Positions 34,529 through 43,680 of a DNA stretch of 64,000 nt are shown here, piece by piece. Numbering within the stretch: the first letter of the stretch is position 1; every line of letters starts with the position of its first letter. The notes under the pieces were generated by a model. The model had not been told where the DNA came from, did no database searches, and saw nothing but the letters and a program-made list of their open reading frames with translations. Location of the stretch: the NCBI GenBank assembly GCA_019455285.1, contig JACFMS010000012.1, positions 34,566-98,565 of the forward strand, read 5' to 3'. The position numbers were made by a program, and so were the translations under genes. Source of the stretch: Sphingomonadales bacterium (GTDB lineage Bacteria > Pseudomonadota > Alphaproteobacteria > Sphingomonadales > Govanellaceae).

Positions 34529-35436
34529 TCGCCGCTGTCGCCCGTCACCAGTTGCGGTGCTGCCAGCTTCTGATCGGTCGTCAACCGCTTCATGGCTTTT
34601 TGCAGTTTTTCAAACGCGCGCACTTCGATCTGACGCACCCGCTCGCGGCTGATGTCATAAACCTTGCTTAAATCTTCCAGCGTCGCCGGGTTGTCCTTCA
34701 GCCGGCGTTCGGTGAGGATGTGGCGCTCGCGCTCGTTCAGACCTTTCATGGCTTCCGTGAGCAACGCCATGCGCTGATCATATTCATCGCGTTCGGCGAG
34801 GTTCGTTTCTTGACTCTCGCTTTCGTCCACCAGCCAATCCTGCCACTCGCCGTCGCCGTCGATGCGCATCGGCGCATTCAAGGAAGGATCGCCGGCGGAC
34901 ATGCGGTTGTCCATGGCCACCACGTCCTCTTTTGACACGTCGAGACGCCGGGCGATCTCTTCCACCTGGTGGGGCTTTAAGGAACCTTCGTCGGCTTCCT
35001 GAATTTGGCTTTTCAAGCGACGCAGATTGAAAAACAGCTTCTTTTGCGCCGCCGTGGTGCCGATCTTAACCAGCGACCACGAACGTAGAATGTATTCCTG
35101 GATCGCCGCCCGGATCCACCACATGGCGTAGGTGGCGAGCCGGAAGCCGCGATCAGGGTCGAAGCGCTTGACCGCCTGCATCATGCCGAGGTTGCCCTCG
35201 GCAATGAGTTCGCCCACCGGCAGGCCATAGCCGCGATAGCCCATGGCGATCTTGGCCACCAGCCGCAGGTGGCTGGTTACCAACTTGTGCGCCGCATCCA
35301 CATCGCCATGCTCGCGCCAGGCCTTGGCGAGCATGAATTCTTCCTCGGCGGCGAGCATGGGAAACTTGCGGATTTCCTGCAAGTAGCGCGTCAGGCTGCC
35401 TTCGGGGCTCAGGGCTGGCAAGTTCAGGGTGGCCAT
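34525..35436 (-). CDS. rpoH: RNA polymerase sigma-32 factor
   Basis: RpoH directs RNA polymerase to heat-shock promoters. The 303-residue protein has region 2 with LIAEGNLGMMQAVKRFDPDRGFRLATYAMWWIRAAIQEYI, the RpoH box QKKLFFNLRRLK that tells it from other sigma-70 factors, and region 4 ending ISRERVRQIEVRAFEKLQKAM. Length is normal. Many alphaproteobacteria have more than one RpoH; which one this is cannot be told. rluD lies upstream on the same strand with 121 bases between. Confidence 0.97.
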   Translation of the reverse strand: MATLNLPALSPEGSLTRYLQEIRKFPMLAAEEEFMLAKAWREHGDVDAAHKLVTSHLRLVAKIAMGYRGYGLPVGELIAEGNLGMMQAVKRFDPDRGFRLATYAMWWIRAAIQEYILRSWSLVKIGTTAAQKKLFFNLRRLKSQIQEADEGSLKPHQVEEIARRLDVSKEDVVAMDNRMSAGDPSLNAPMRIDGDGEWQDWLVDESESQETNLAERDEYDQRMALLTEAMKGLNERERHILTERRLKDNPATLEDLSKVYDISRERVRQIEVRAFEKLQKAMKRLTTDQKLAAPQLVTGDSGD

Positions 35437-35557
35437 TTCGTCCTCTTCTGTCCGCCTTGATGGTGGCGGTTCGTTACTGGAGCAATCCTACTCAGCCGCT
35501 ACCGGCGGCGTCAAGGAACTCACAAATTTTTGATGATCTTCTTGAAGGTTATCCCTT

Positions 35558-36544
35558 TTATTTGAATTTTTCTAATTCATTTAAGAGCGCTGTCATGTCA
35601 TGTGGCAATTCGGCGCTGAATTTCAAGGTCTTAGAGGTGCGGGGATGGCGAAATCCTAGACTGGCGGCATGCAGCGCCTGACGCGGGAAGGCGGCGAGCA
35701 GCCGCTTTAGTCCTTCCGGCAGAGCACGGCCATGGCGGGTGGCGCGGCCATAGACGGCGTCGCCGATCAGGGGGTGGCCGATATGGGTCATGTGGACCCG
35801 GATCTGGTGGGTGCGGCCGGTCTCTAGTCGGCATTCCACCAGCGCCGCCGCCGCCTTGCCGGCGAAATCGAAGCGTTTCAGGGTGCGGTAATGGGTGACC
35901 GCCGTCTTGCCGCCGGTGGAGCGCACTGTCATTTTCTGGCGCTGGAGAGGGTGGCGGCCAATGTTGCCCGCGATGCGTCCGGCGGGCGGCGCCGGCGCGC
36001 CCCAGACGAGGGCAAGGTAAGCGCGCTCCAGGTCGTGGGCGGCGAACTGGGCGGCCAGAGCGTGGTGGGCAAGATCATTCTTGGCCGCCACCAGGAGGCC
36101 GCTGGTTTCCTTGTCGATGCGGTGGACGATGCCCGGCCGGCGCACGCCGCCGATGCCGGACAGGCTGGCCCCGCAATGATGAATCAAGGCATTGACCAGG
36201 GTATGCTCGGGATTGCCCGCGCCGGGGTGAACCACCAGGCCGGCCGGCTTATTGATGACGATGAGATCATCGTCCTCATAAACCACGTCGAGCGGCAGCG
36301 CTTCCGGCTGGGGCGTCGCCGCCACGGCGGCCGGCACGACGACCTCCACCGCCTCGCCGCCCTTGAGCTTGTGGGCGGGCTTGGCCGGCCCTCTGTCCAG
36401 GGTGACGTGGCCGTCCTCGATCAGCGCCTGCAGCCGGCTGCGGCTCAAGTCCGGCAGCCGCGCCGCCAGCACCCGGTCCAGGCGTTGGCCGGCCTCCGCC
36501 ATCTCCACCGTAAAGGCCCGTCTGGTCACATGATTGTCGTTCAT
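35558..36544 (-). CDS. rluD: 23S rRNA pseudouridine synthase, RluD/RluA family
   Basis: The 328-residue protein has an N-terminal S4 RNA-binding domain (GQRLDRVLAARLPDLSRSRL) and the RluA catalytic motif IVHRIDKETSGLLVAAKND with its aspartate. It then shows the family end LETGRTHQIRVHMTHIGHPL. RluD isomerises uridines of helix 69 in 23S rRNA. The ATG at 36544 starts a normal N-terminus; the open frame running 73 codons further is not conserved. It is divergent from the DUF6476 gene. Confidence 0.93.
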   Translation of the reverse strand: MNDNHVTRRAFTVEMAEAGQRLDRVLAARLPDLSRSRLQALIEDGHVTLDRGPAKPAHKLKGGEAVEVVVPAAVAATPQPEALPLDVVYEDDDLIVINKPAGLVVHPGAGNPEHTLVNALIHHCGASLSGIGGVRRPGIVHRIDKETSGLLVAAKNDLAHHALAAQFAAHDLERAYLALVWGAPAPPAGRIAGNIGRHPLQRQKMTVRSTGGKTAVTHYRTLKRFDFAGKAAAALVECRLETGRTHQIRVHMTHIGHPLIGDAVYGRATRHGRALPEGLKRLLAAFPRQALHAASLGFRHPRTSKTLKFSAELPHDMTALLNELEKFK

Positions 36545-36641
36545 GTCCCGAGAGGTGACAGAGAAGCGCCGGCGCGTCCAGCGCGATTTGACGCCCCTCA
36601 GCCCCTCCGCTAAGGTTCTCAGCCCACTGAGGAGATCAACC

Positions 36642-37028
36642 TTGACCCAGCCGCCCCTGAACGAACCGCCCGCCCTCAGCGCCGAGGAAGTCCGCGTCCA
36701 GCGCATTCTGAAGCTGGTGGTCATTGGGCTTGGCCTGCTCATTGTGGGGGTACTGGGTCTCATGGTCTATACCGTGATCAGCGGTGACCGCACGGGTCAG
36801 GACGTTTCGGCGGCTAATGGCGTGACGGCGGTGGGAAAAAATGCTGCCGCCATGCCCTATAGCCACGACATCGCCATCCCGCGCCACGCCATGGTGATCG
36901 AGAGCCGAGTGGACGGATCGACCCTGATGCTGCGCCTCACCTTGCCCGAGGGCGGCGAGGAAATCATGATGATCGACATGCCGACGGGCAAGGTGCTGGG
37001 CCGCATGCGCATGCTGCCGTCGGACTAG
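36642..37028 (+). CDS. DUF6476-type single-span membrane protein
   Basis: This 128-residue protein has a short cytoplasmic N-terminus, one helix (ILKLVVIGLGLLIVGVLGLM) and a periplasmic domain ending TGKVLGRMRMLPSD. It resembles the small alphaproteobacterial family DUF6476, whose genes commonly sit beside rluD. The start is taken as the TTG at 36642 after GAGGAGATCAACC; the frame is open 36 codons upstream without a better start. Function is unknown. The JAMM peptidase gene starts four bases after its stop. Confidence 0.75.
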   Translation: MTQPPLNEPPALSAEEVRVQRILKLVVIGLGLLIVGVLGLMVYTVISGDRTGQDVSAANGVTAVGKNAAAMPYSHDIAIPRHAMVIESRVDGSTLMLRLTLPEGGEEIMMIDMPTGKVLGRMRMLPSD

Positions 37029-37032
37029 ACTT

Positions 37033-37455
37033 ATGGGCGCGGTCATCCGCCAGGCTACCCTTGACGCCGTGACCGCCGCCGCCAGCGCCGCCTATCCCGA
37101 GGAATGCTGCGGGCTTCTGATTGGCGCAAAAGAGGGGGATCGCTGGCGCATCGACGAGGCAGTGGCGGCAGCCAATGTGGCGCCGAGGCCGCGGCATGAC
37201 CACTTTGAGATCGACCCCGCGCTGCATTTGCGCCTGCAACGAGAGTTGCGGGGGACCGCGCAGGCGGTGATCGGCCATTACCATTCCCATCCCAATGGCC
37301 GCGCCGCGCCATCCCGGGCTGATATGGCGCAGGCCGAGGATCCAAGCCGTCTCTGGCTGATTGCCGCGGTGGCGGGCGATGCCGTAAAGGTGGCGGCGTT
37401 TCGCCTGACTGGCGGCGCATTTATCAAGGTTGACCTGAACGTGGGGGAAAGCTGA
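37033..37455 (+). CDS. M67-family JAMM metallopeptidase
   Basis: The 140-residue protein is a minimal JAMM/MPN+ domain. It has the glutamate E24 in PEECCGLLIG and the zinc motif H84-S-H86-P, seven residues, S94, two residues, D97 (HSHPNGRAAPSRAD). In bacteria such proteins remove small sulphur-carrier or ubiquitin-like tails, or process cysteine in sulphur transfer. No carrier-protein gene is adjacent. Its stop TGA directly abuts the GTG start of the next gene, so they are surely cotranscribed. Confidence 0.9.
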   Translation: MGAVIRQATLDAVTAAASAAYPEECCGLLIGAKEGDRWRIDEAVAAANVAPRPRHDHFEIDPALHLRLQRELRGTAQAVIGHYHSHPNGRAAPSRADMAQAEDPSRLWLIAAVAGDAVKVAAFRLTGGAFIKVDLNVGES

Positions 37456-38253
37456 GTGAGCCAGTATCAACATATTCTGCTCGACATCGCCGATGATGTA
37501 GCGACGCTGACCATCAACCGGCCCGAGGTCTACAACGCCTTTCGCCCCGAAACCTACGGGGAAATTCACGACGCCGTTTTGAAGCTGAAATCCGGCGTCC
37601 TGCCGGCGCGGGCCTTGATGCTGACCGGCGCCGGCAAGGCGTTTTCCAGCGGCGCCGATTTGAACCGCAACTTCGCCGCGGAAGGCGGCGGCAAGGTGGA
37701 CATGGGCGCCACCATGGAGCGCTATTTAAATCCGCTCCTGGAGGATTTGCGCTCCCTGCCGCTGCCGACCATCGCCGCGGTCAACGGCGCGGCGGCCGGC
37801 TCCGCCGTGGGGCTGGCGCTATCCTGCGACCTGGTGGTGGCGGCGCGCTCGGCGGTATTCCGCCTGGCCTTCATCAACATCGGGCTCATCCCCGACGGCG
37901 GCGTCACCTACACCCTGCCGCGGGCGGTGGGTAAGGGCCGCGCCATGGGCCTTGCCATGTTGGGCGATAAGATACCGGCCGAGGACGCCGCCGCCATGGG
38001 CATGATCTTCAAGGTGATCGACGACGACCGCTTCGCCGTCGAGGCCCGCGCCCTGGCGCTGCGGCTGGCCAAGGCCCCGACCGTAGCCCTCGTCAAGCTG
38101 CGGGAGGCGTTGGAGGCCAGCGGCGGCAACAATTTTGCCAGCCAGATCGCGCTGGAGCGGCGGTTGCAGAAACTCTGCGGCGAGACCGATGATTTCGCCG
38201 AAGGCGTCGCCGCCTTCCGCGACAAGCGCCCGCCGGCGTTCAGGGGCTGCTAA
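37456..38253 (+). CDS. enoyl-CoA hydratase/isomerase family protein
   Basis: This 265-residue crotonase-fold protein has the oxyanion-hole segments GKAFSSGADL and NGAAAGSAVGLALSCDLVVAA, and FINIGLIPDGGVTYTLPRAVG. The aspartate in PDGG sits where many isomerases carry their catalytic acid, so it may be a PaaG-like isomerase rather than a hydratase. No neighbouring pathway fixes the substrate. It starts with GTG right after the peptidase stop. Confidence 0.88.
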   Translation: MSQYQHILLDIADDVATLTINRPEVYNAFRPETYGEIHDAVLKLKSGVLPARALMLTGAGKAFSSGADLNRNFAAEGGGKVDMGATMERYLNPLLEDLRSLPLPTIAAVNGAAAGSAVGLALSCDLVVAARSAVFRLAFINIGLIPDGGVTYTLPRAVGKGRAMGLAMLGDKIPAEDAAAMGMIFKVIDDDRFAVEARALALRLAKAPTVALVKLREALEASGGNNFASQIALERRLQKLCGETDDFAEGVAAFRDKRPPAFRGC

Positions 38254-38358
38254 GAGCTAGGCTATCGCCGTCAGCCACTAGCCGGATTTGTTTTTGCGGC
38301 GGCATTTCAAACGCTGTATAAGGCCCGCAGCCAAAAAATCGCCTACGGAGAACCGCCG

Positions 38359-41300
38359 ATGTCTGAGCTTCGCCCCATCCGCAAACTCATGGTTGCGAAT
38401 CGCGGTGAAATCGCCATTCGCGTCATGCGCGCGGCGGGTGAGTTGGGCCTTCGGCCGGTGGCGATCTATGCCGAGGAAGATCGGCTGTCGCTGCACCGCT
38501 TCAAGGCCGATGAAGCCTACCTGGTGGGCAAGGGCAAGAAGCCGGTGGAGGCCTACCTCGATATCGAGGGCATCATCCGGGTGGCGCGCAAGGCCGGCGT
38601 CGACGCCATCCATCCCGGCTACGGCTTCCTGTCGGAAAACCCCGAGTTCGCCGAAGCCTGCGCCGCGGCCGGCATTCTCTTTATCGGCCCGAGCCCCGAG
38701 ATCATGCGCCGTTTGGGCAACAAGGTGACGGCGCGGGAGGTGGCGATCGCCGCCGGCGTGCCCGTGGTGCCGGCTACCGGACCGTTGCCGGCGGACGAGA
38801 GCGAGATGCGCCGGCTGGCGGCCAACGTCGGTTATCCCGTCATGCTCAAGGCGATCTGGGGCGGCGGCGGGCGCGGCATGCGGGTGATCGAGCATGAGGA
38901 TGATCTGGCGCATCAGGTGGCCGCCGCCAAGCGCGAGGCCAAGGCGGCGTTCGGCAAGGATGAAGTTTATCTGGAAAAGCTGGTGCGCCGGGCGCGTCAT
39001 GTGGAAGTTCAGATCCTCGGCGATCTACACGGCAACCTGGTGCACCTATTTGAGCGCGATTGCTCGGTGCAGCGCCGGCATCAGAAGGTGGTCGAGCGCG
39101 CGCCGGCGCCCTATCTGAACGAAACGGAGCGCGCAGCGCTGTGCGAGGCGGCCTTGAAGCTCGGCCGCGCTGTCGGCTATCAAAACGCCGGCACGGTGGA
39201 GTTTCTGCAAGACGCCGATACCGGCGCATTTTATTTCATCGAAGTCAACCCGCGCATCCAGGTCGAGCACACCGTCACCGAAGCGGTGACGGGGCTCGAT
39301 ATCGTCAAATCGCAAATCCGCGTCGCGCAAGGGGCGAAAATCGGCGCTGTGGCGTCCGGCGTGCCGAGCCAGGCCGACATTCACTTGAAGGGCCATGCCC
39401 TGCAATGCCGGGTAACTACCGAAGACCCGCGCAATAATTTCATTCCCGACTATGGCCACATCGTCGCCTATCGCAGCCCGGCCGGTCCCGGCATACGGCT
39501 CGATGGCGGCACCGCCTATTCCGGCGCGTTCATCACCCGCCATTTCGATAGCCTTTTGGTGAAGGTAACGGCCTGGGGTGCGAGCGAAAGCGAAGCCTTA
39601 AACCGCATGCGTCGGGCGTTATTGGAATTTCGCGTGCGTGGCGTGGAACCCAACCTGTTATTCTTGGAAGCGCTGATCAATCATCCAGCCTTCGCCGCCG
39701 GCGCCTACACCACGCGCTTCATTGACGAGACGCCGGAGTTATTTCATTTCCCCAAGCGCCGCGACCGTGCGACGCGCCTGTTGCGCTTCATTGGTGACGT
39801 CATCGTCAACGGCAATCCGGAAGTCAAGGGACGCGCCATCCCAAAGCATCTCTATGCGCCGGAGCCGCTGGAAGTTAGGGACGGGACACCGCCCAAGGGC
39901 ACCAAAAATATTCTGGATGAGCTGGGGCCAGACAAATTCGCCGATTGGATGAAACGCCAGGACCGCGTGCTGATCACCGATACCACGCTGCGCGATGCCC
40001 ATCAGTCGCTGATCGCCACCCGCATGCGCAGCTTCGACATGCTGGCCGCCGCGCCGTTTTACGCCCATAAACTGCCGCAATTGTTTTCCCTGGAATGCTG
40101 GGGCGGCGCGACCTTCGATGTCGCCTACCGCTTCTTGAAGGAAGATCCCTGGGCGCGTTTGGCAGGCTTGCGCGAGGCAACCCCCAATATCCTGTTGCAA
40201 ATGCTGCTGCGCGCCTCCAACGCGGTGGGCTACACCAACTATCCCGACAACGTGGTGAAGTTTTTTGTCCAAGAAGCGACGGATGCCGGCATCGATGTGT
40301 TCCGCATCTTCGATAGCCTCAACTGGGTGGAGAATATGCGCGTCGCCATCGACGCGGTGCGCGACACCGGTAAACTGTGCGAGGCAGCGATCTGCTATAC
40401 CGGCGATCTTCTTGATCCCAACCGCCCGAAATATGATCTGAAATATTATGTCTCGCTGGCCAAGGAGCTGGAGGCGGCGGGGGCACACATCCTCGGCATC
40501 AAGGATATGGCGGGCTTATGCAAGCCGGAAGCGGCGCGATGTTTGGTAAAAGCCTTGAAAGAGGAAATATCGCTGCCCATCCATTTTCATACCCATGACA
40601 CCAGCGGCATTGCGGCGGCGAGCGTGCTGGCGGCGGTGGAGGCCGGGGCCGAGGCGGTGGATGCCGCCATCGACGCCATGAGCGGTTTGACCTCCCAGCC
40701 CAATCTCGGCTCCATTGTCGAAGCGCTGCGCCACACGCCCAAAGACAGCGGCCTTGATCCCGACGCCATTCGCGAGTTTTCGATCTTTTGGGAAAAGACA
40801 CGCGAGCAGTACGTGGCTTTTGAAAGCGACATCCGCGCCGGTGCTTCGGAAGTGTACCTGCATGAAATGCCCGGCGGGCAATACACCAACCTGCGTGAAC
40901 AGGCGCGCGCCTTGGGTATCGAACAACGCTGGCACGATGTCGCCAAGGCCTATGCGGCGGTCAACCACATGTTCGGCGATATTGTGAAAGTCACGCCGTC
41001 GTCCAAAGTCGTCGGCGACATGGCGTTGATGATGGTGACCTCGGGGTTGACCGAGGATGACGTGATGAATCCCGACACGGAAATCGCTTTTCCTGAGTCC
41101 GTGGTGGCGATGTTCCGCGGTGATCTGGGCCAACCGCCGGGCGGCTGGCCGGCGGCGCTGCAAAAGAAGATTCTAAAGGGCGAGGCGCCGCTCGACTGCC
41201 GGCCGGGTGCGGTGATGGAAGAGGCTGATCTGGAAGCGTCGCGGCGCGAGCTTGCCGGCAAGATCGGCCGCAAGCCGACGTCGCGGGATTTGGCCGGCTA

Positions 41301-41814
41301 TCTGATGTATCCCAAGGTCTTTACCGACTATGCCGCGCACGACAGCGCCTTTGGCGATGTCAGCGTGTTGCCGACGCCGGTCTTCTTCTATGGCATGGCG
41401 CCGGGCGACGAGATCACGCTGGCCTTGGAGCCGGGTCATGAAATCATCATTCGCTTCCTGGCTGCCAGCGATACCGATGAGGCGGGCCTGCGCTCGGTAT
41501 TCTTTGAGCTCAATGGTCAGCCGCGCTCGGTCAAGGTCGCCGATAAATCCCGGACCGCGGTGCGGCCGGCGGCGCGCAAGGCGGAGGCTGGCAATCCGGC
41601 GCACCTCGGCGCGCCGATGCCGGGACTGGTGACGGGCTTGAGCGTCAAGGTCGGCGATAAGGTTGAACGAGGCGATACTCTGATGACCTTGGAGGCGATG
41701 AAGATGGAGACCGCCATTCGCGCTGATCACGATGGACGAGTGACGGAAATCTACATTCACGTCGGCTCCCAAGTCGATGCCAAGGACCTGTTGATAGTGG
41801 TGGAGCCGACTTAA
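38359..41814 (+). CDS. pyc: pyruvate carboxylase
   Basis: This 1151-residue enzyme carboxylates pyruvate to oxaloacetate, refilling the TCA cycle. The biotin carboxylase domain spans about 1-460 (GFLSENPEFAEAC, then WGGGGRGMRVIE, then EVNPRIQVEHTVTE). The carboxyltransferase domain follows (ITDTTLRDAHQSLIATRMR, then HFHTHDTSG). The C-terminal biotinyl domain has the biotin lysine K1115 in LEAMKMET. Length is right for the single-chain type. Its TAA stop overlaps, within TTAA, the TAA stop of the convergent flagellar gene. Confidence 0.98.
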   Translation: MSELRPIRKLMVANRGEIAIRVMRAAGELGLRPVAIYAEEDRLSLHRFKADEAYLVGKGKKPVEAYLDIEGIIRVARKAGVDAIHPGYGFLSENPEFAEACAAAGILFIGPSPEIMRRLGNKVTAREVAIAAGVPVVPATGPLPADESEMRRLAANVGYPVMLKAIWGGGGRGMRVIEHEDDLAHQVAAAKREAKAAFGKDEVYLEKLVRRARHVEVQILGDLHGNLVHLFERDCSVQRRHQKVVERAPAPYLNETERAALCEAALKLGRAVGYQNAGTVEFLQDADTGAFYFIEVNPRIQVEHTVTEAVTGLDIVKSQIRVAQGAKIGAVASGVPSQADIHLKGHALQCRVTTEDPRNNFIPDYGHIVAYRSPAGPGIRLDGGTAYSGAFITRHFDSLLVKVTAWGASESEALNRMRRALLEFRVRGVEPNLLFLEALINHPAFAAGAYTTRFIDETPELFHFPKRRDRATRLLRFIGDVIVNGNPEVKGRAIPKHLYAPEPLEVRDGTPPKGTKNILDELGPDKFADWMKRQDRVLITDTTLRDAHQSLIATRMRSFDMLAAAPFYAHKLPQLFSLECWGGATFDVAYRFLKEDPWARLAGLREATPNILLQMLLRASNAVGYTNYPDNVVKFFVQEATDAGIDVFRIFDSLNWVENMRVAIDAVRDTGKLCEAAICYTGDLLDPNRPKYDLKYYVSLAKELEAAGAHILGIKDMAGLCKPEAARCLVKALKEEISLPIHFHTHDTSGIAAASVLAAVEAGAEAVDAAIDAMSGLTSQPNLGSIVEALRHTPKDSGLDPDAIREFSIFWEKTREQYVAFESDIRAGASEVYLHEMPGGQYTNLREQARALGIEQRWHDVAKAYAAVNHMFGDIVKVTPSSKVVGDMALMMVTSGLTEDDVMNPDTEIAFPESVVAMFRGDLGQPPGGWPAALQKKILKGEAPLDCRPGAVMEEADLEASRRELAGKIGRKPTSRDLAGYLMYPKVFTDYAAHDSAFGDVSVLPTPVFFYGMAPGDEITLALEPGHEIIIRFLAASDTDEAGLRSVFFELNGQPRSVKVADKSRTAVRPAARKAEAGNPAHLGAPMPGLVTGLSVKVGDKVERGDTLMTLEAMKMETAIRADHDGRVTEIYIHVGSQVDAKDLLIVVEPT

Positions 41815-43670
41815 GCGCTCAAGGCGTTGGCATGACCGATGGCGCGATGCCACTCGGCGGTACTGCTGACCGGAAACGGCAGACCGCTGCGGAAGGATAT
41901 ATCGCCGCTAAACCCGCTGTAATCCAGAGCGGTTTGGAACAATAAACGTATGTCCTCGGTCTGATGCGCGCTTAGGGCATGCTCCAGGCGCAGCGCCAGA
42001 TTGAAGTTACGGCCCTTGATGATGCCATCGATCTGCGTCGCGCCAAATTTGCCGACGCTCAACTCAAGCACGAAGCGCGTTACCCGTTGCGGCTGATCAT
42101 CGTCGCCGTCGTTGCGTTGGCGCTCTTCCGCGCCGTCTTGCAGCTCGTGTTCCCCCGACTGTCGCACCAGCATGATGACGGCGGCCAGGCCGCGCTCGCC
42201 GTGAAACGGCAAAACGTAGGGCCGCCATTCGCCGGCGGCGCGTTCCGCGGCAATGTTTTTCAGGCGCTCCAGAGCGGTCTCGAATTTCTCCAGAATTTCC
42301 CGTCCGCTATTTTTGATCAAGTCTTCGACGCCATCGCCGCCCAATAGCAGCCTCGCCGGCGAGCGGATGCCTACAAGATTCAAAAACAACAGCGTGGCCG
42401 GCGTCAGGAATTGCTGCGGTGATGGCAACTTGTCGCTCATTGCCGCTGCCAGCGGCGGGTTGCTGTGCAAGCCGTTTATCACCGCCTGCATCAGCGGCCA
42501 GGGCTGCATCGGCTCAGGCAGAGCATCTTCCAGCGGCAATGACGGCGGCAGGGGCGATGAGGGCGCTGCCGTTATAGCGGCGGCGGTAATCTCCGGCAGC
42601 GGCGGGCGTGGCGGGGCGGCAGGGTCTGCTTCCGGCAGGATCGTCGCGGCGATTGCCGGCGGTGGCGAGGCCGGTCGTGAAACAGCAACCTCAAGCTCCA
42701 CTCCCGTGGGCAATGTCATGTCGTGGGGCAGCGGCAAGTTGCCGATGGCGGTCGTGATCATGAGTGGCGCGTGCTCGCCAGCGGCAAGCGGCGTCGTTGT
42801 TGGCGCAGCGGTGACAATGCCCTTGACGATCAGAGAGGAGGGCGGCGGGATGGCGGACGCATCGCCGGACGCGGCGTGCGCCGTCTCTCCCGGTGCCGGC
42901 AGCAGGCGCAGGATGGAGACGCTCACCGTCTCCGGCGGTGAGGCTGCATGATTATCGTGCGGCTGAAGAACGGTGATAAAGGAGCGGCTGACGGGGGCCG
43001 CCGCAGCGGCTGCGGTTGCGGCGACAGCAACCGCTATTGGCTTTGGCGCTGCCTCTAGCGCGACGGGAGCAGCAACGGCAATACGGTTGATGTCGTTGTT
43101 GTCGGAAAAGTCATGCGGTACATAAGTTGCCGCCGGCCGGTAAGTGGCGACAATGGGTATTGCGGGCGATGTTTCACTTTCCGCGGTCGGTTGCGGCTGC
43201 CCCGTTGGGTCAACCTTGAGCAGCGACAAGACGACCGGAATGGGCATTTCGCTGGGCATGTCATCCAAGGCGATGATTTCGGCCGTAATGAGACGCTCCA
43301 CGGCAATGATTTTCACGCTGATGGCATGATATTGCTGCAATTGGCTGAGCACGCGCGGGGCGGCATCCAGAAGATAGGTCGCGCCATGGGCCATGATCAT
43401 CGGACGCTGATCGGCATCGCGTTCGGTGACGATGGCGTGCAGAACAGCGCCGGTCTGTATCTGCGCCAGAGTGGTTGCCAACGTGACCGCCGGATCATGG
43501 TGCCCGGCGCGCGCCGCTTCTTCGTCGCTGCCCTGTGATTGCCCGCCAGACTGATGATGCTGCGGCGTGCGGTTATCGGTGGCGCTGCTGACCCGGCCCA
43601 CCACCCGCGCCGAGGGATCCGGATTGGTTACCGGCCGCGGCGTTAGGGAAGGGGAGCCAAGATCGCTCAT
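41811..43670 (-). CDS. uncharacterised flagellar-cluster protein with a FliK C-terminus-like end
   Basis: The 619-residue protein is rich in alanine, proline and threonine through its middle, including an APKPIAVAVAATAAAAAAP stretch. The more conserved last 150 residues contain WRPYVLPFHGERGLAAVIML, then RFVLELSVGKFGATQIDGII and LRLEHALSAHQTEDIRLLF. That end resembles the Flg_hook fold of FliK-like hook-length proteins, but a true fliK is present at 56393. The ATG at 43670 is chosen; 38 codons of open frame lie before it inside flhG. It follows flhG by 10 bases, so it is in the same operon. Role is unknown. Confidence 0.6.
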   Translation of the reverse strand: MSDLGSPSLTPRPVTNPDPSARVVGRVSSATDNRTPQHHQSGGQSQGSDEEAARAGHHDPAVTLATTLAQIQTGAVLHAIVTERDADQRPMIMAHGATYLLDAAPRVLSQLQQYHAISVKIIAVERLITAEIIALDDMPSEMPIPVVLSLLKVDPTGQPQPTAESETSPAIPIVATYRPAATYVPHDFSDNNDINRIAVAAPVALEAAPKPIAVAVAATAAAAAAPVSRSFITVLQPHDNHAASPPETVSVSILRLLPAPGETAHAASGDASAIPPPSSLIVKGIVTAAPTTTPLAAGEHAPLMITTAIGNLPLPHDMTLPTGVELEVAVSRPASPPPAIAATILPEADPAAPPRPPLPEITAAAITAAPSSPLPPSLPLEDALPEPMQPWPLMQAVINGLHSNPPLAAAMSDKLPSPQQFLTPATLLFLNLVGIRSPARLLLGGDGVEDLIKNSGREILEKFETALERLKNIAAERAAGEWRPYVLPFHGERGLAAVIMLVRQSGEHELQDGAEERQRNDGDDDQPQRVTRFVLELSVGKFGATQIDGIIKGRNFNLALRLEHALSAHQTEDIRLLFQTALDYSGFSGDISFRSGLPFPVSSTAEWHRAIGHANALSA

Positions 43671-43680
43671 TGCCTGCTCG

